Source: Pseudomonas marginalis (GTDB lineage Bacteria > Pseudomonadota > Gammaproteobacteria > Pseudomonadales > Pseudomonadaceae). Taken from it: 64,000 bases of DNA. The stretch lies in assembly GCF_001645105.1 (NCBI RefSeq), contig NZ_LKEG01000023.1, positions 30,281-94,280 of the forward strand, read 5' to 3'. Shown in pieces: positions 18,264-25,648 of the stretch. The position numbers were made by a program, and so were the translations under genes. A model generated the notes under the pieces. That model made no database searches, had not been told where the DNA came from, and worked only from the letters and a program-made list of their open reading frames with translations. The first letter of the stretch is position 1; every line of letters starts with the position of its first letter.

Positions 18264-19675
18264 GTGTGAACGTCTTTCTGCCGAGCTTGCTGGTACTGGC
18301 GCTGAGCGCCTGTGCCGTAGGCCCGGACTACAAAACCCAGACCCCGGAGGCGGCCAATATCACGGCCGCTGCCGATGCCAAGCAGTACGATCACGCCAAG
18401 TTCGAAGGCATCTGGTGGCAGCAGTTCGAGGACCCGACGCTCAACCAGTTGGTCACGCAGTCACTGCAAGGCAACCGTGATCTGCGCGTCGCCTTTGCCC
18501 GCCTGCGGGCCGCACGGGCGATCCGCGATGACGCCAGCAATGACGCCATGCCGACCATCACCAGCCGGGCCAGCAGTGACCAGGGCAAAGGCCAGATTCC
18601 GGGCCAGACCACTCGCCGCGTGAAGACCGAGCGTTACGACCTCGGGCTGGACATGGCCTGGGAACTCGACCTGTTCGGCCGCATCCAGCGCAACCTGGAA
18701 GCCACCGACGCAGACCAGCAGGCCGCCGAGGCTGACTTGTACCAGCTGCAAGTCACCCTGATCGCCGAACTGGTGGACGCCTACGGTCAACTGCGTGGCG
18801 CGCAACTGCGTGAACGCATTGCCCTGGACAACCTGAAGAACCAGCAGGAATCGCGCACCATCACCGTCAGCCTGCGCGATGCCGGTGTGGGCGACCAACT
18901 CGACGTGGAGCGTGCCGACGCACGCCTCGCGGCGGTTGAAGCCAGCGTGCCGCAACTGCAGGCCGAACAAGTGCGCGAGCGTAACCGCATCGCCACCCTC
19001 CTCGGCCAGCGGCCCGATAAGCTCACCGTAGACCTGGGCCCGAAAGACCTGCCGGCGATTGCCAAAGCGCTGCCGATCGGCGACCCGGGGCAACTGCTGC
19101 AACGTCGCCCGGACATCCTCAGCGCCGAACGCAAATTGGCCGCCGCCACCGCGCGTATCGGCGTGGCCAAGGCCGACCTGTTCCCACGCGTCAGCCTCAG
19201 CGGCTTCCTCGGCTTTACCGCCGGGCGCGGCTCGCAGATCGGCTCATCCGCCGCGAATGCCTGGGCCCTGGGCCCGAGCATCACCTGGGCCGCGTTTGAC
19301 CTGGGCAGCGTGCGCGCCCGCTTGCGCGGCGCCGATGCCGAGGCCGATGGCGCCCTGGCAAGCTACGAGCAGCAAGTGTTGCTGGCGCTGGAAGAATCCG
19401 AGAACGCCTTCAGCGACTACGGCAAGCGTCAACAACGCCTGGTCTCGCTGATCCGCCAAAGCGAATCCAGCCGCGCCGCCGCCGACCTCGCCGCGATCCG
19501 CTATCGCGAAGGCACAGTGGACTTCCTGGTATTGCTCGACGCGCAACGCGAGCGTTTGGCAGCCGAGGACTCCCAGGCCCAGGCCGAAGTGGACCTGTAT
19601 CGCGGGATTGTGGCGATCTACAAGGCGCTGGGGGGTGGGTGGAAGCCGGATACAGTGGTCGCTACCGCCAAGTGA
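18260..19675 (+). CDS. oprN: Outer-membrane efflux channel lipoprotein OprN
   Basis: TolC-family channel of 471 residues. The signal peptide ends LSAC with the lipidated cysteine at 18. Two outer-membrane efflux repeats are visible, the first around YDLGLDMAWELDLFGRIQRNLEAT and the second around RVSLSGFLGFTAGRGSQIGSS with SWEL/TWAAFDLGSVRARLRG. The C-terminal IVAIYKALGGGW is typical of the NodT group. It overlaps mexF by 4 bases and is followed by a strong terminator at 19718, so it closes the operon. Confidence 0.95.
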   Translation: MSVNVFLPSLLVLALSACAVGPDYKTQTPEAANITAAADAKQYDHAKFEGIWWQQFEDPTLNQLVTQSLQGNRDLRVAFARLRAARAIRDDASNDAMPTITSRASSDQGKGQIPGQTTRRVKTERYDLGLDMAWELDLFGRIQRNLEATDADQQAAEADLYQLQVTLIAELVDAYGQLRGAQLRERIALDNLKNQQESRTITVSLRDAGVGDQLDVERADARLAAVEASVPQLQAEQVRERNRIATLLGQRPDKLTVDLGPKDLPAIAKALPIGDPGQLLQRRPDILSAERKLAAATARIGVAKADLFPRVSLSGFLGFTAGRGSQIGSSAANAWALGPSITWAAFDLGSVRARLRGADAEADGALASYEQQVLLALEESENAFSDYGKRQQRLVSLIRQSESSRAAADLAAIRYREGTVDFLVLLDAQRERLAAEDSQAQAEVDLYRGIVAIYKALGGGWKPDTVVATAK

Positions 19676-19686
19676 TGTAAAGAGCT

Positions 19687-19750
19687 CCTTTGGTTGGTCG
19701 CATCCAGCCAATTTTTAGCCCCGTGGTCCATTTGGTCACGGGGCTTTTTT
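19687..19750 (+). repeat. Direct repeat copy 1 (with oprN terminator)
   Basis: This segment, starting CCTTTGGTTG and containing GCATCCAGC, TTTTTAGCCCCG and GGTCCATTTGGTCACGG, recurs at 20389-20450 with only a few substitutions and a 2-3 base deletion. This copy has the intact terminator stem. The 640 bases between the copies are AT-rich and foreign-looking. Confidence 0.8.
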
Positions 19751-19751
19751 T
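19718..19751 (+). terminator. Rho-independent terminator of mexE-mexF-oprN
   Basis: GCCCCGTG at 19718-19725 pairs perfectly with CACGGGGC at 19737-19744 around an 11-base loop, followed by seven T. It lies 43 bases after the oprN stop on the same strand. Confidence 0.9.
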
Positions 19752-19896
19752 GGTGACTGAAAAGAGCCGAGTCAAACAATCGGCAAGCGCAGGTCTCGCT
19801 GGCCGGTGACTAACGTTGAAAACGCTCAAACAAAGAAAGCCCCGAACCGTTTAAGGCCACTGGTACAGACCTGTTAGAAATGACAGTTGAAAAACA

Positions 19897-19995
19897 TTAA
19901 GCCGCGCCTTTTACTACCACCCATTCAGCCTTCGCGTTAAACGACAAAGAGCCAGGATTAGTTTGTGGAGCAATTCCAGACACCGTTAACTTTTC
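19897..19995 (-). pseudogene. Possible 3' remnant of a minus-strand gene (tentative)
   Basis: Read on the minus strand, about 33 codons are open and end with TAA at 19899-19897. The tail includes KLTVSGIAPQTNPG and AKAEWVVVKGAA, which reads like the end of a real protein more than random DNA. There is no start codon or upstream coding region, and a stop in the same frame lies just before it. I do not recognise a family. Chance cannot be excluded for so short a stretch. Confidence 0.25.
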
Positions 19996-20015
19996 ACGTA
20001 CTATTTAATGTACGT
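19996..20015 (+). promoter_or_regulatory. Dyad around an AT-rich -10-like element upstream of the broken small gene
   Basis: ACGTAC at 19996-20001 and GTACGT at 20010-20015 flank TATTTAAT, which could be a -10 hexamer region. It lies 26 bases before the ATG at 20042. This is a plausible operator-promoter overlap for the small secreted-protein gene, without direct proof. Confidence 0.4.
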
Positions 20016-20041
20016 CTTACAAAACCAAAAAAGAGACCATC

Positions 20042-20284
20042 ATGAAAATCACAGTTCTGTTGTTATTAGTTGGACTCTCATTCGCTCAGTGAGCTTTTCC
20101 TGCGAGAACGTACGCCCAGCCTTTAAAGGGTTACGATGGGTGTGCAGGCTACAACGCCACCTATGCTCCACGCTTAAGCTTTTTAAATTTAAACAGCACT
20201 AATTTCAACTCATGGAAAACCGTAAAACGCTGTTTAGACTTCACTACCAAAGGCAACGGCGAAATCAAATTTTATATATATTAA
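20042..20284 (+). pseudogene. Small secreted protein gene interrupted by one in-frame TGA
   Basis: ATG at 20042 follows AAAGAGACC and opens a typical signal peptide, MKITVLLLLVGLSFAQ. The next codon, 20090-20092, is TGA. Beyond it the same frame stays open for 63 more codons to TAA at 20282-20284, giving AFPARTYAQPLKGYDGC and later LNSTNFNSWKTVKRCLDF. The mature part would be about 55-60 residues with two cysteines. One nonsense change of a TGG or CGA codon explains everything. Base composition is much lower in GC than the flanking genome. I do not recognise the family; antimicrobial, toxin-like or immunity roles are all possible for such peptides. Confidence 0.55.
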
Positions 20285-20388
20285 ACTCAAAATTCTCAGG
20301 GTAAACCTTCTCCCTTAATCAGAAACCGTGTTTATCCGACATCTGTCATGCGCGACTAACGGGCCGCGCGTGTTCGCTATCAATTGTG

Positions 20389-20450
20389 CCTTTGGTTGAC
20401 AGCATCCAGCGATTTTTTAGCCCCGCGGTCCATTTGGTCACGGTTTTTTT
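20389..20450 (+). repeat. Direct repeat copy 2 (degenerate oprN-terminator segment)
   Basis: Second copy of 19687-19750, about 700 bases downstream in the same orientation. Its stem has decayed: the left arm reads GCCCCGCG and the right arm has lost the GGC, leaving CACGG followed by seven T. GGTCCATTTGGTCACGG is kept exactly. From 20285 to 20748 no other gene is recognised. Confidence 0.8.
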
Positions 20451-20748
20451 GTTTGGAACGTCCTAAAATGCTGTAGGTTATTTCCGTAAGACAAACCAGA
20501 AGTCCTCAGCAAGTAATTTCCTAATACCGCACTGAGCCTTTCGAACAGAGTGAAATGTTTTCTATCGCAGCGGCCACTTCTCCGATTGGAGACGCACAGA
20601 TACATAGAATTACAAAGTGCACATTTGCGTAAGAATGACAACATAGCCTTTAATCAAGGTGCGCCGATTAGCTCAGGAGTCGACGAACGCATCTTCAAAC
20701 TTAAACTTCAGGTCTTTTGAGCTTACAAAAAACAGGTATTTAAATAAA

Positions 20749-21996
20749 ATGGGTATCTCAAACATACTAAAAAACAAGAACGATAGCTTATACTACTCCT
20801 TATCAATATTCATGAATCTTGATGTTCAAAGAAGTTTGTTTGTACTTTACCTGCTGCAGCTTGGTATCACACAAGGAGAGATAGGTATTCTTCAATCTTT
20901 TCTGTTCTTTTCTTCAGTAGCGTTAGAGATCCCGTCTGGTTTACTCGCCGATCGATACGGCCGCAAATTTTCTCTTATCATTAGCTTTTTAGGATTATTT
21001 ATAAGCGGCATTGGATTTTTGTTATTTTCCTCTTTCACTCCTTTCGCAATTATATTTTGCTTATTCGGCGCCAGTATCGCTATGGGCTCCGGGTCAGACA
21101 GAGCACTATTGTATGACAACTTACTAGCTGAGCATCGAGCGGAAGACTACCCTAAAACAATATCGCGGGCGCGTGCCATTGGCGCGATTTCGTTAGGTTT
21201 ATCTATGCTTCTTGGTGGCGTATTGCAAGATACTTTTGACTGGAATAGCGTATATATATTTTTTGCGCTATCCAAGCTTATCGGAGCTTTTGCTGTAACA
21301 CTCATCCCAGAAATAAAACTCCCGCACACGTTACTTAACCCGATCAAACAATCAGGTATAAACAATAAAAAAACAGAGGGGATTTTTACTCTACTCATTA
21401 ATTTTTTCCGCTCTAAAAAAGGTGCCTTCCTTATACCTTTGTTTATTGGATATTCTTTATTTGAGCTTTCAACAATTCCTTTGTTCATCTACGGCCAGCC
21501 ATTTTTCTCCCTGCAGGGTTTAGACGTGCCTGTGATCGCCGGTATTTATGCTACGGTTGAAGCTATATCTGCATTAATGTTCATGGTTGCTGGTTACGTT
21601 TGTTCCAGGCTCTCTCTCGGCACAATTGCTCTCACTACGACCTGCGCCGTCACCTTTCTTCTTTTTGTTTTATCTTTAAATATCGGAGTAATCACTTCAA
21701 TTGCAACCTTTCTTCTAATAATGTCGCTCCCTGCCATATATGAAACCGCATATGAAACCTATATTCACGACAATATTGAGTCACGTATCCGAGCGTCTTG
21801 TCTCTCAGTTGCAAATCTAGTTAACTCAGTCATCATCGGTATCTCCTACACTGTTTTCGGAGGACTATTAGATAGGTATGGCTTCTCGCTGACTTTGATC
21901 ATAGTTGCAGCCACCTGTTTTGTTGGCTTATTTGGTGTTAGCACAACATTGCTCTTAGGTGGCAAAAAAAACGATTTAACAAGACAAGAAGCCTGA
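20749..21996 (+). CDS. MFS transporter in AT-rich island
   Basis: Integral membrane protein of 415 residues from the ATG at 20749; a GTG at 20659 would add 30 residues, and neither has a strong ribosome site. About twelve hydrophobic segments are present. The MFS loop 2-3 signature is clear in GLLADRYGRKFSLIIS, and helix 5 has ARAIGAISLGLSMLLGGVLQD. Codon use is AT-rich (many ATA, TTA, AAA), unlike all neighbours, which points to recent acquisition. The substrate is unknown; drug or siderophore export are the usual roles. It sits in the island that begins after the oprN terminator and ends before 22137. Confidence 0.8.
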   Translation: MGISNILKNKNDSLYYSLSIFMNLDVQRSLFVLYLLQLGITQGEIGILQSFLFFSSVALEIPSGLLADRYGRKFSLIISFLGLFISGIGFLLFSSFTPFAIIFCLFGASIAMGSGSDRALLYDNLLAEHRAEDYPKTISRARAIGAISLGLSMLLGGVLQDTFDWNSVYIFFALSKLIGAFAVTLIPEIKLPHTLLNPIKQSGINNKKTEGIFTLLINFFRSKKGAFLIPLFIGYSLFELSTIPLFIYGQPFFSLQGLDVPVIAGIYATVEAISALMFMVAGYVCSRLSLGTIALTTTCAVTFLLFVLSLNIGVITSIATFLLIMSLPAIYETAYETYIHDNIESRIRASCLSVANLVNSVIIGISYTVFGGLLDRYGFSLTLIIVAATCFVGLFGVSTTLLLGGKKNDLTRQEA

Positions 21997-22136
21997 ATAT
22001 GGATTTTGGAAATCCATCCGCAGCTTGGCGGTCTTGGTCGAATTGGACATCAAATTTGCCGTGTTCGACCTTGTGATGTTTTTTTCTGAACCGCGACCGC
22101 ATGAAGGGAGTAGAGCCTTATCCGCGCGCGAATGCT

Positions 22137-23153
22137 TTATGTAGCATCACTCAATATCAAACTCCGATAATGCCCAGGATTAGACCCACTCCACTTACGA
22201 AACGCCTTATAAAACGAGCTCGTATCAGCAAACCCCAACCGCTCCGCAATCTCGGTAAAACTGATCTGCGGCTCTGCCAGCCACACAATCGCCAGCTCTT
22301 TGCGCACACTGTCCTTGAGCCCCTGATACGTCTGCCCTTCTTCCGCCAGACGGCGGCGCAGGGTGGAGGCGGAGATGCACAGGCTGGCGGCGAGGCCTTC
22401 GGTTTCCGGCCAGGTGTCGGGGGGTAGTTGGCGCAGGTCGTGCTTGATGCGGGTGGCGAGGCTGTCGGGGTCGCGGTATTTGACCAGGATGTTGGCGGGC
22501 GCGTGGGCCAGGAAGCGTTTTAGTTCTTCAGCGGTGCGCTTGATCGGCAGGTCCAGGCAGTCGGCGGAGAAGATCATGCGGGTACGCGGCCGATCGAAAC
22601 GCAGGTTGTCGGAGAACATGATCTGGTAGTCGTCGCAGAAGTCCGGTTTCGGACAACGCAGTTCAATCGCCAGGATCGGAATCCGCCGTCCCGCCAGCCA
22701 ACAGGCAACGCCGTGCACAATCATCCAGTAGGTAAAGTAGGTGAAGGCACGGTTAGGTTCAGACTCGGGTTCGAGCAACACAATCTCCGCCAGACTTTGT
22801 TGACGCACCAATTCAGCGGGCAGGCGTTCGAGCATCAACGACAGAAACCCCAGGCCGGTTTCCAGGCCAGTGGCCAAGGTCGGCTGCGCCATCGCCGCAT
22901 GGCAGAGGAACGCCAAGCTGCCGGACTTGAGCTTGCGTGGGTCCATGCCGAAAAACTCATCATCCAGACGCCGCGCCAGCAGGCGCCACAGGCGTGCATA
23001 GGTCGTGGCCGAGACCCGCGCGCCGGGCTCGGCCAACCGTTGCGGTTCGATCCCGGCTTTAAGCAGCGCGTCGGCAGTGGCCGCCCCAGGGGCGCAGCTT
23101 TGCAACAAGGCTTCGCGCACGAGGTGGAGGGAGATGGTGTCTTTTTCCGACAT
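22137..23153 (-). CDS. AraC-family regulator with arabinose-binding-type N-terminal domain (OruR/ArgR-like group)
   Basis: Product of 338 residues from the ATG at 23153. The N-terminal region (ADALLKAGIEPQRLAEPGARVSATTYARLWRLLARRLDDE) is the Arabinose_bd domain seen in pseudomonad regulators of amino acid and quaternary amine catabolism. The C-terminal AraC helix-turn-helix pair contains LAASLCISASTLRRRLAEEG and FTEIAERLGFADTSSFYKAFRKWSG, with the conserved P in NPGHYR. It is divergent from the J-domain gene with 130 bases between. Composition returns to the chromosomal norm here, marking the end of the AT-rich island. Confidence 0.85.
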   Translation of the reverse strand: MSEKDTISLHLVREALLQSCAPGAATADALLKAGIEPQRLAEPGARVSATTYARLWRLLARRLDDEFFGMDPRKLKSGSLAFLCHAAMAQPTLATGLETGLGFLSLMLERLPAELVRQQSLAEIVLLEPESEPNRAFTYFTYWMIVHGVACWLAGRRIPILAIELRCPKPDFCDDYQIMFSDNLRFDRPRTRMIFSADCLDLPIKRTAEELKRFLAHAPANILVKYRDPDSLATRIKHDLRQLPPDTWPETEGLAASLCISASTLRRRLAEEGQTYQGLKDSVRKELAIVWLAEPQISFTEIAERLGFADTSSFYKAFRKWSGSNPGHYRSLILSDAT

Positions 23154-23283
23154 TGGCGCGGTCCGTGCCCTGGGTGGCGTGAAATGCCGCCATCTTAGGC
23201 AGTCACGCGACAAAAGAGTAGGCGCCGCGCAACCGGTCTCGGGTATTCTGCGCCAGGATTTTTACTGACAGGAAGTTGCACTG

Positions 23284-24678
23284 ATGAGTTGTTGGGAAGT
23301 ACTTGGGCTACCGCATGACGCTGACACTCGCACAATCAAGCGTCAGTACGCCGTCTTGCTCAAGCAGCATCGTCCGGATGAGGACCCCAGCGGCTTCCAG
23401 CGCTTGCGCGAGGCGTATGAGCATGCCCTCGAGTGGAGCCGTTTCGAGGCGCCCGCTGACACACCGCAGCCGGTGCCCGTCGACAGCGTGCAACCTGCCC
23501 CGGCCGAACCGGACACGCGTGTCGAACAGGCCCGAGCCTTGGTGGCGCAGGCCACTCCCAGTGATCTGCGTCACCTCTATCAGCAAGCCAGGGACAGTGA
23601 GTGCGCCGACGCCTTTGAGGCCCTGCTGTTGCAGCGCTGCCTGACGTCGACAGACCCCGCCATCAGCGAGTGGGCCGTCACCCACCTGCATTGGCTGACC
23701 CCCTGGTTACGCGAAGCCCCCGCACGCTTGCCCGCATACCGCCTTGATGCGCTGCTGGAACAGATGTTTGCGCACGTCGAACAGCGCTTGGTCGGGCTGC
23801 TCGATCAACAACAGGTCGAAGCCTTCAAAGCCGCATTGAGCGAAATGAACCACACTGAATGGCTGAAGCCGCTGCCTCGCCACGCGCGGATCAACGACCT
23901 GCTCGCCCGTGCCCTACTGGCGAGCCGATGCTGGTCCGAGGACCTGTTCGACACCTTGTGCGCCCAACAAGCCTGGTCCGATAAGGACTTGGAAAACCCC
24001 TGCCCCGAGCCTGAATGGTCGCAGCTCCAGGCGCGCAATACGCTGGAGCGTTTCAAGGCGCATACACTCGCGCAGGCCAGCCTGGACTCGCGCGATGCGG
24101 AGTGTCGCGCAGCCAAATTGCTGTTTGGCGACATGCCACTGGCGCAACGGCAACGTTTCGCCCGGCGCTTTGGCGAGTCCGACTGGAACGCCTGCCGTAC
24201 GCTCAGCGAAACCATCCTCAGCCAGTACCCGTCACTCTGCGCCCTGATGCCCGGCGGCGATCCGTATTTCTGGCGCGACTGGGAACGTGCCACCCGACCG
24301 TGGCCGATGTTCGTAGCCTTACTGGGCATGGCCGCCGGCTGGACGATCCACGACCAACAGGTGACCGACCATACCCTGATGGAAACCCTCGGAATGGCGC
24401 CAACCTGGGCCTTCCTGATTGCCATTCCAGCGTTGTTGATCCTGGCGATCTGGCGTCCCGCCACCGATGGCTACGGTGAAATCGACGACGGACTCTCGCC
24501 GCTGTCGCGCTGGCTGAGCTTTCGCCGACCCTCGCCCTTGTTCATCCGCGAGATTTTGCCGTGCTGGCTGTTGGGTGCGTTGATCTGGATCATCCTTGGC
24601 CTTTACGCCTTTATCGGCTACGTGGCGACGCTGCAGGGCCTGGGTCTCGCACAGCGGTTGTTCGGCAGGCGTGGCTGA
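23284..24678 (+). CDS. J-domain protein with C-terminal membrane segments
   Basis: A 464-residue protein; AGGAAG precedes the ATG at 23284. Residues 1-60 form a J domain: CWEVLGLPHDADTRTIKRQY, then QHRPDEDPSGFQRLREAYEHAL. The HPD signature is replaced by H-R-P-D, common in this bacterial group, so Hsp70 stimulation is expected but not certain. Residues about 80-330 are helical and cytosolic with no known domain. The last third has three or four hydrophobic segments, around WPMFVALLGMAAGW, TWAFLIAIPALLILAIW and CWLLGALIWIILGLYAF. It may recruit DnaK-type chaperones to the inner membrane. Confidence 0.8.
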   Translation: MSCWEVLGLPHDADTRTIKRQYAVLLKQHRPDEDPSGFQRLREAYEHALEWSRFEAPADTPQPVPVDSVQPAPAEPDTRVEQARALVAQATPSDLRHLYQQARDSECADAFEALLLQRCLTSTDPAISEWAVTHLHWLTPWLREAPARLPAYRLDALLEQMFAHVEQRLVGLLDQQQVEAFKAALSEMNHTEWLKPLPRHARINDLLARALLASRCWSEDLFDTLCAQQAWSDKDLENPCPEPEWSQLQARNTLERFKAHTLAQASLDSRDAECRAAKLLFGDMPLAQRQRFARRFGESDWNACRTLSETILSQYPSLCALMPGGDPYFWRDWERATRPWPMFVALLGMAAGWTIHDQQVTDHTLMETLGMAPTWAFLIAIPALLILAIWRPATDGYGEIDDGLSPLSRWLSFRRPSPLFIREILPCWLLGALIWIILGLYAFIGYVATLQGLGLAQRLFGRRG

Positions 24679-24733
24679 CAGGCCTTCAACAGCTGTTCAG
24701 CCAAGGTTCAGCAAATGTCAAGATTGCCTGTTT

Positions 24734-24752
24734 AGTAATGAGTATCATTATG
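24734..24752 (+). promoter_or_regulatory. Fur box upstream of efeU
   Basis: The core AATGAGTATCATTAT matches the Fur core AATGATAATCATTAT at 13 of 15 positions, and the full 19-mer matches at about 14. It lies 40 bases before the efeU start in a 114-base gap that is more AT-rich than its surroundings. Iron-dependent repression of the efe operon is the expected result. Confidence 0.75.
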
Positions 24753-24792
24753 TTACAAATTAGCATCCTATCTAATTCTGATGCGGTGCCGA

Positions 24793-25638
24793 ATGCTCGT
24801 TCCTTTTCTCATCATGCTGCGCGAAGGCATTGAAGCCGCATTGATTGTTGGCATTATCGCCAGTTACCTGCAGCAGACCGGCCGGGGCCAGTGGATGCCC
24901 GCCGTGTGGATCGGCGTGTTTCTCGCCGCTGCGCTGGCCCTGCTGGTCGGTGGCGGCCTGGAGTTGGTCAGCGCCGAATTCCCGCAAAAGCAGCAGGAGC
25001 TGTTCGAAGGCATCGTCGGCCTGGTCGCCGTGGGCATCCTGAGTTCCATGGTGTTCTGGATGCGCAAAGTGGCGCGCTCCATCAAGCACTCGCTGCACGA
25101 ATCCCTTGATCACGCGCTGGCGGGCTCCAAGCATCAAGTCACCGCCCTGATTCTCATGGTGTTTTTCGCCGTGGCCCGTGAAGGCCTGGAAACCGTGTTC
25201 TTCCTGCTGGCGGTGTTCCAGCAGAGCGAAGGCCCAGGCGCACCGATTGGCGCCCTGCTCGGCCTGATCCTGGCGATCATCGTGGGCTTCCTGATCTACA
25301 CCGGCAGCATGCGCCTGAACCTCGGTGCGTTTTTCCGCTGGACCGGCCTGTTTATCCTGGTGGTGGCCGCCGGCATCCTCGCCAATTCAGTGCAAGCGCT
25401 GCACGAAGCCGGCGTGTGGAATCACCTGCAGACCGTGCTGTTCGACTTCAGCGCCGCGCTGCCAATGGACAGCCCGCTGGGCTCGGTACTTGCCGGCATG
25501 TTCGGCTATCAGGAAGCCCCCACCATCAGCACCCTCGGCGCCTACCTGATTTACCTGGTGGTGGCCCTGGTGATGTTCTTCCTGCCCGCCGTGCCGTCCA
25601 AGCCTGCCGCCGCTCCCTCTTCCGTTTCCAGCCAGTAA
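24793..25638 (+). CDS. efeU: Ferrous iron permease EfeU (FTR1 family)
   Basis: Inner-membrane permease of 281 residues from the ATG at 24793; an ATG at 24781 would add MRCR, which homologues lack. Both iron-binding REXXE motifs are present, LREGIEAAL in helix 1 and AREGLETVFF in helix 4, within seven predicted helices. The sequence follows E. coli EfeU closely in my recall (ELFEGIVGLVAVGIL, FGYQEAPT). It imports iron across the inner membrane with the periplasmic partners encoded next. A Fur box lies just upstream, and efeO starts 10 bases downstream. Confidence 0.95.
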   Translation: MLVPFLIMLREGIEAALIVGIIASYLQQTGRGQWMPAVWIGVFLAAALALLVGGGLELVSAEFPQKQQELFEGIVGLVAVGILSSMVFWMRKVARSIKHSLHESLDHALAGSKHQVTALILMVFFAVAREGLETVFFLLAVFQQSEGPGAPIGALLGLILAIIVGFLIYTGSMRLNLGAFFRWTGLFILVVAAGILANSVQALHEAGVWNHLQTVLFDFSAALPMDSPLGSVLAGMFGYQEAPTISTLGAYLIYLVVALVMFFLPAVPSKPAAAPSSVSSQ

Positions 25639-25648
25639 GGACCGTCCC

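Noticed and set aside
20090..20092. TGA read as selenocysteine
   Set aside because: No selenocysteine insertion stem-loop was recognised just after it, and the position lies at the end of a signal peptide where selenocysteine would have no role. A nonsense mutation is simpler.
20008..20202. 64-codon open frame across the AT-rich island
   Set aside because: It is in a different frame from the signal peptide and the long C-terminal part of the broken small gene, lacks a ribosome site and has no protein-like features.
20438..20644. 68-codon minus-strand frame in the AT-rich island
   Set aside because: No ribosome site, no recognisable motif, and it begins within the decayed terminator repeat. 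Not supported as a gene.
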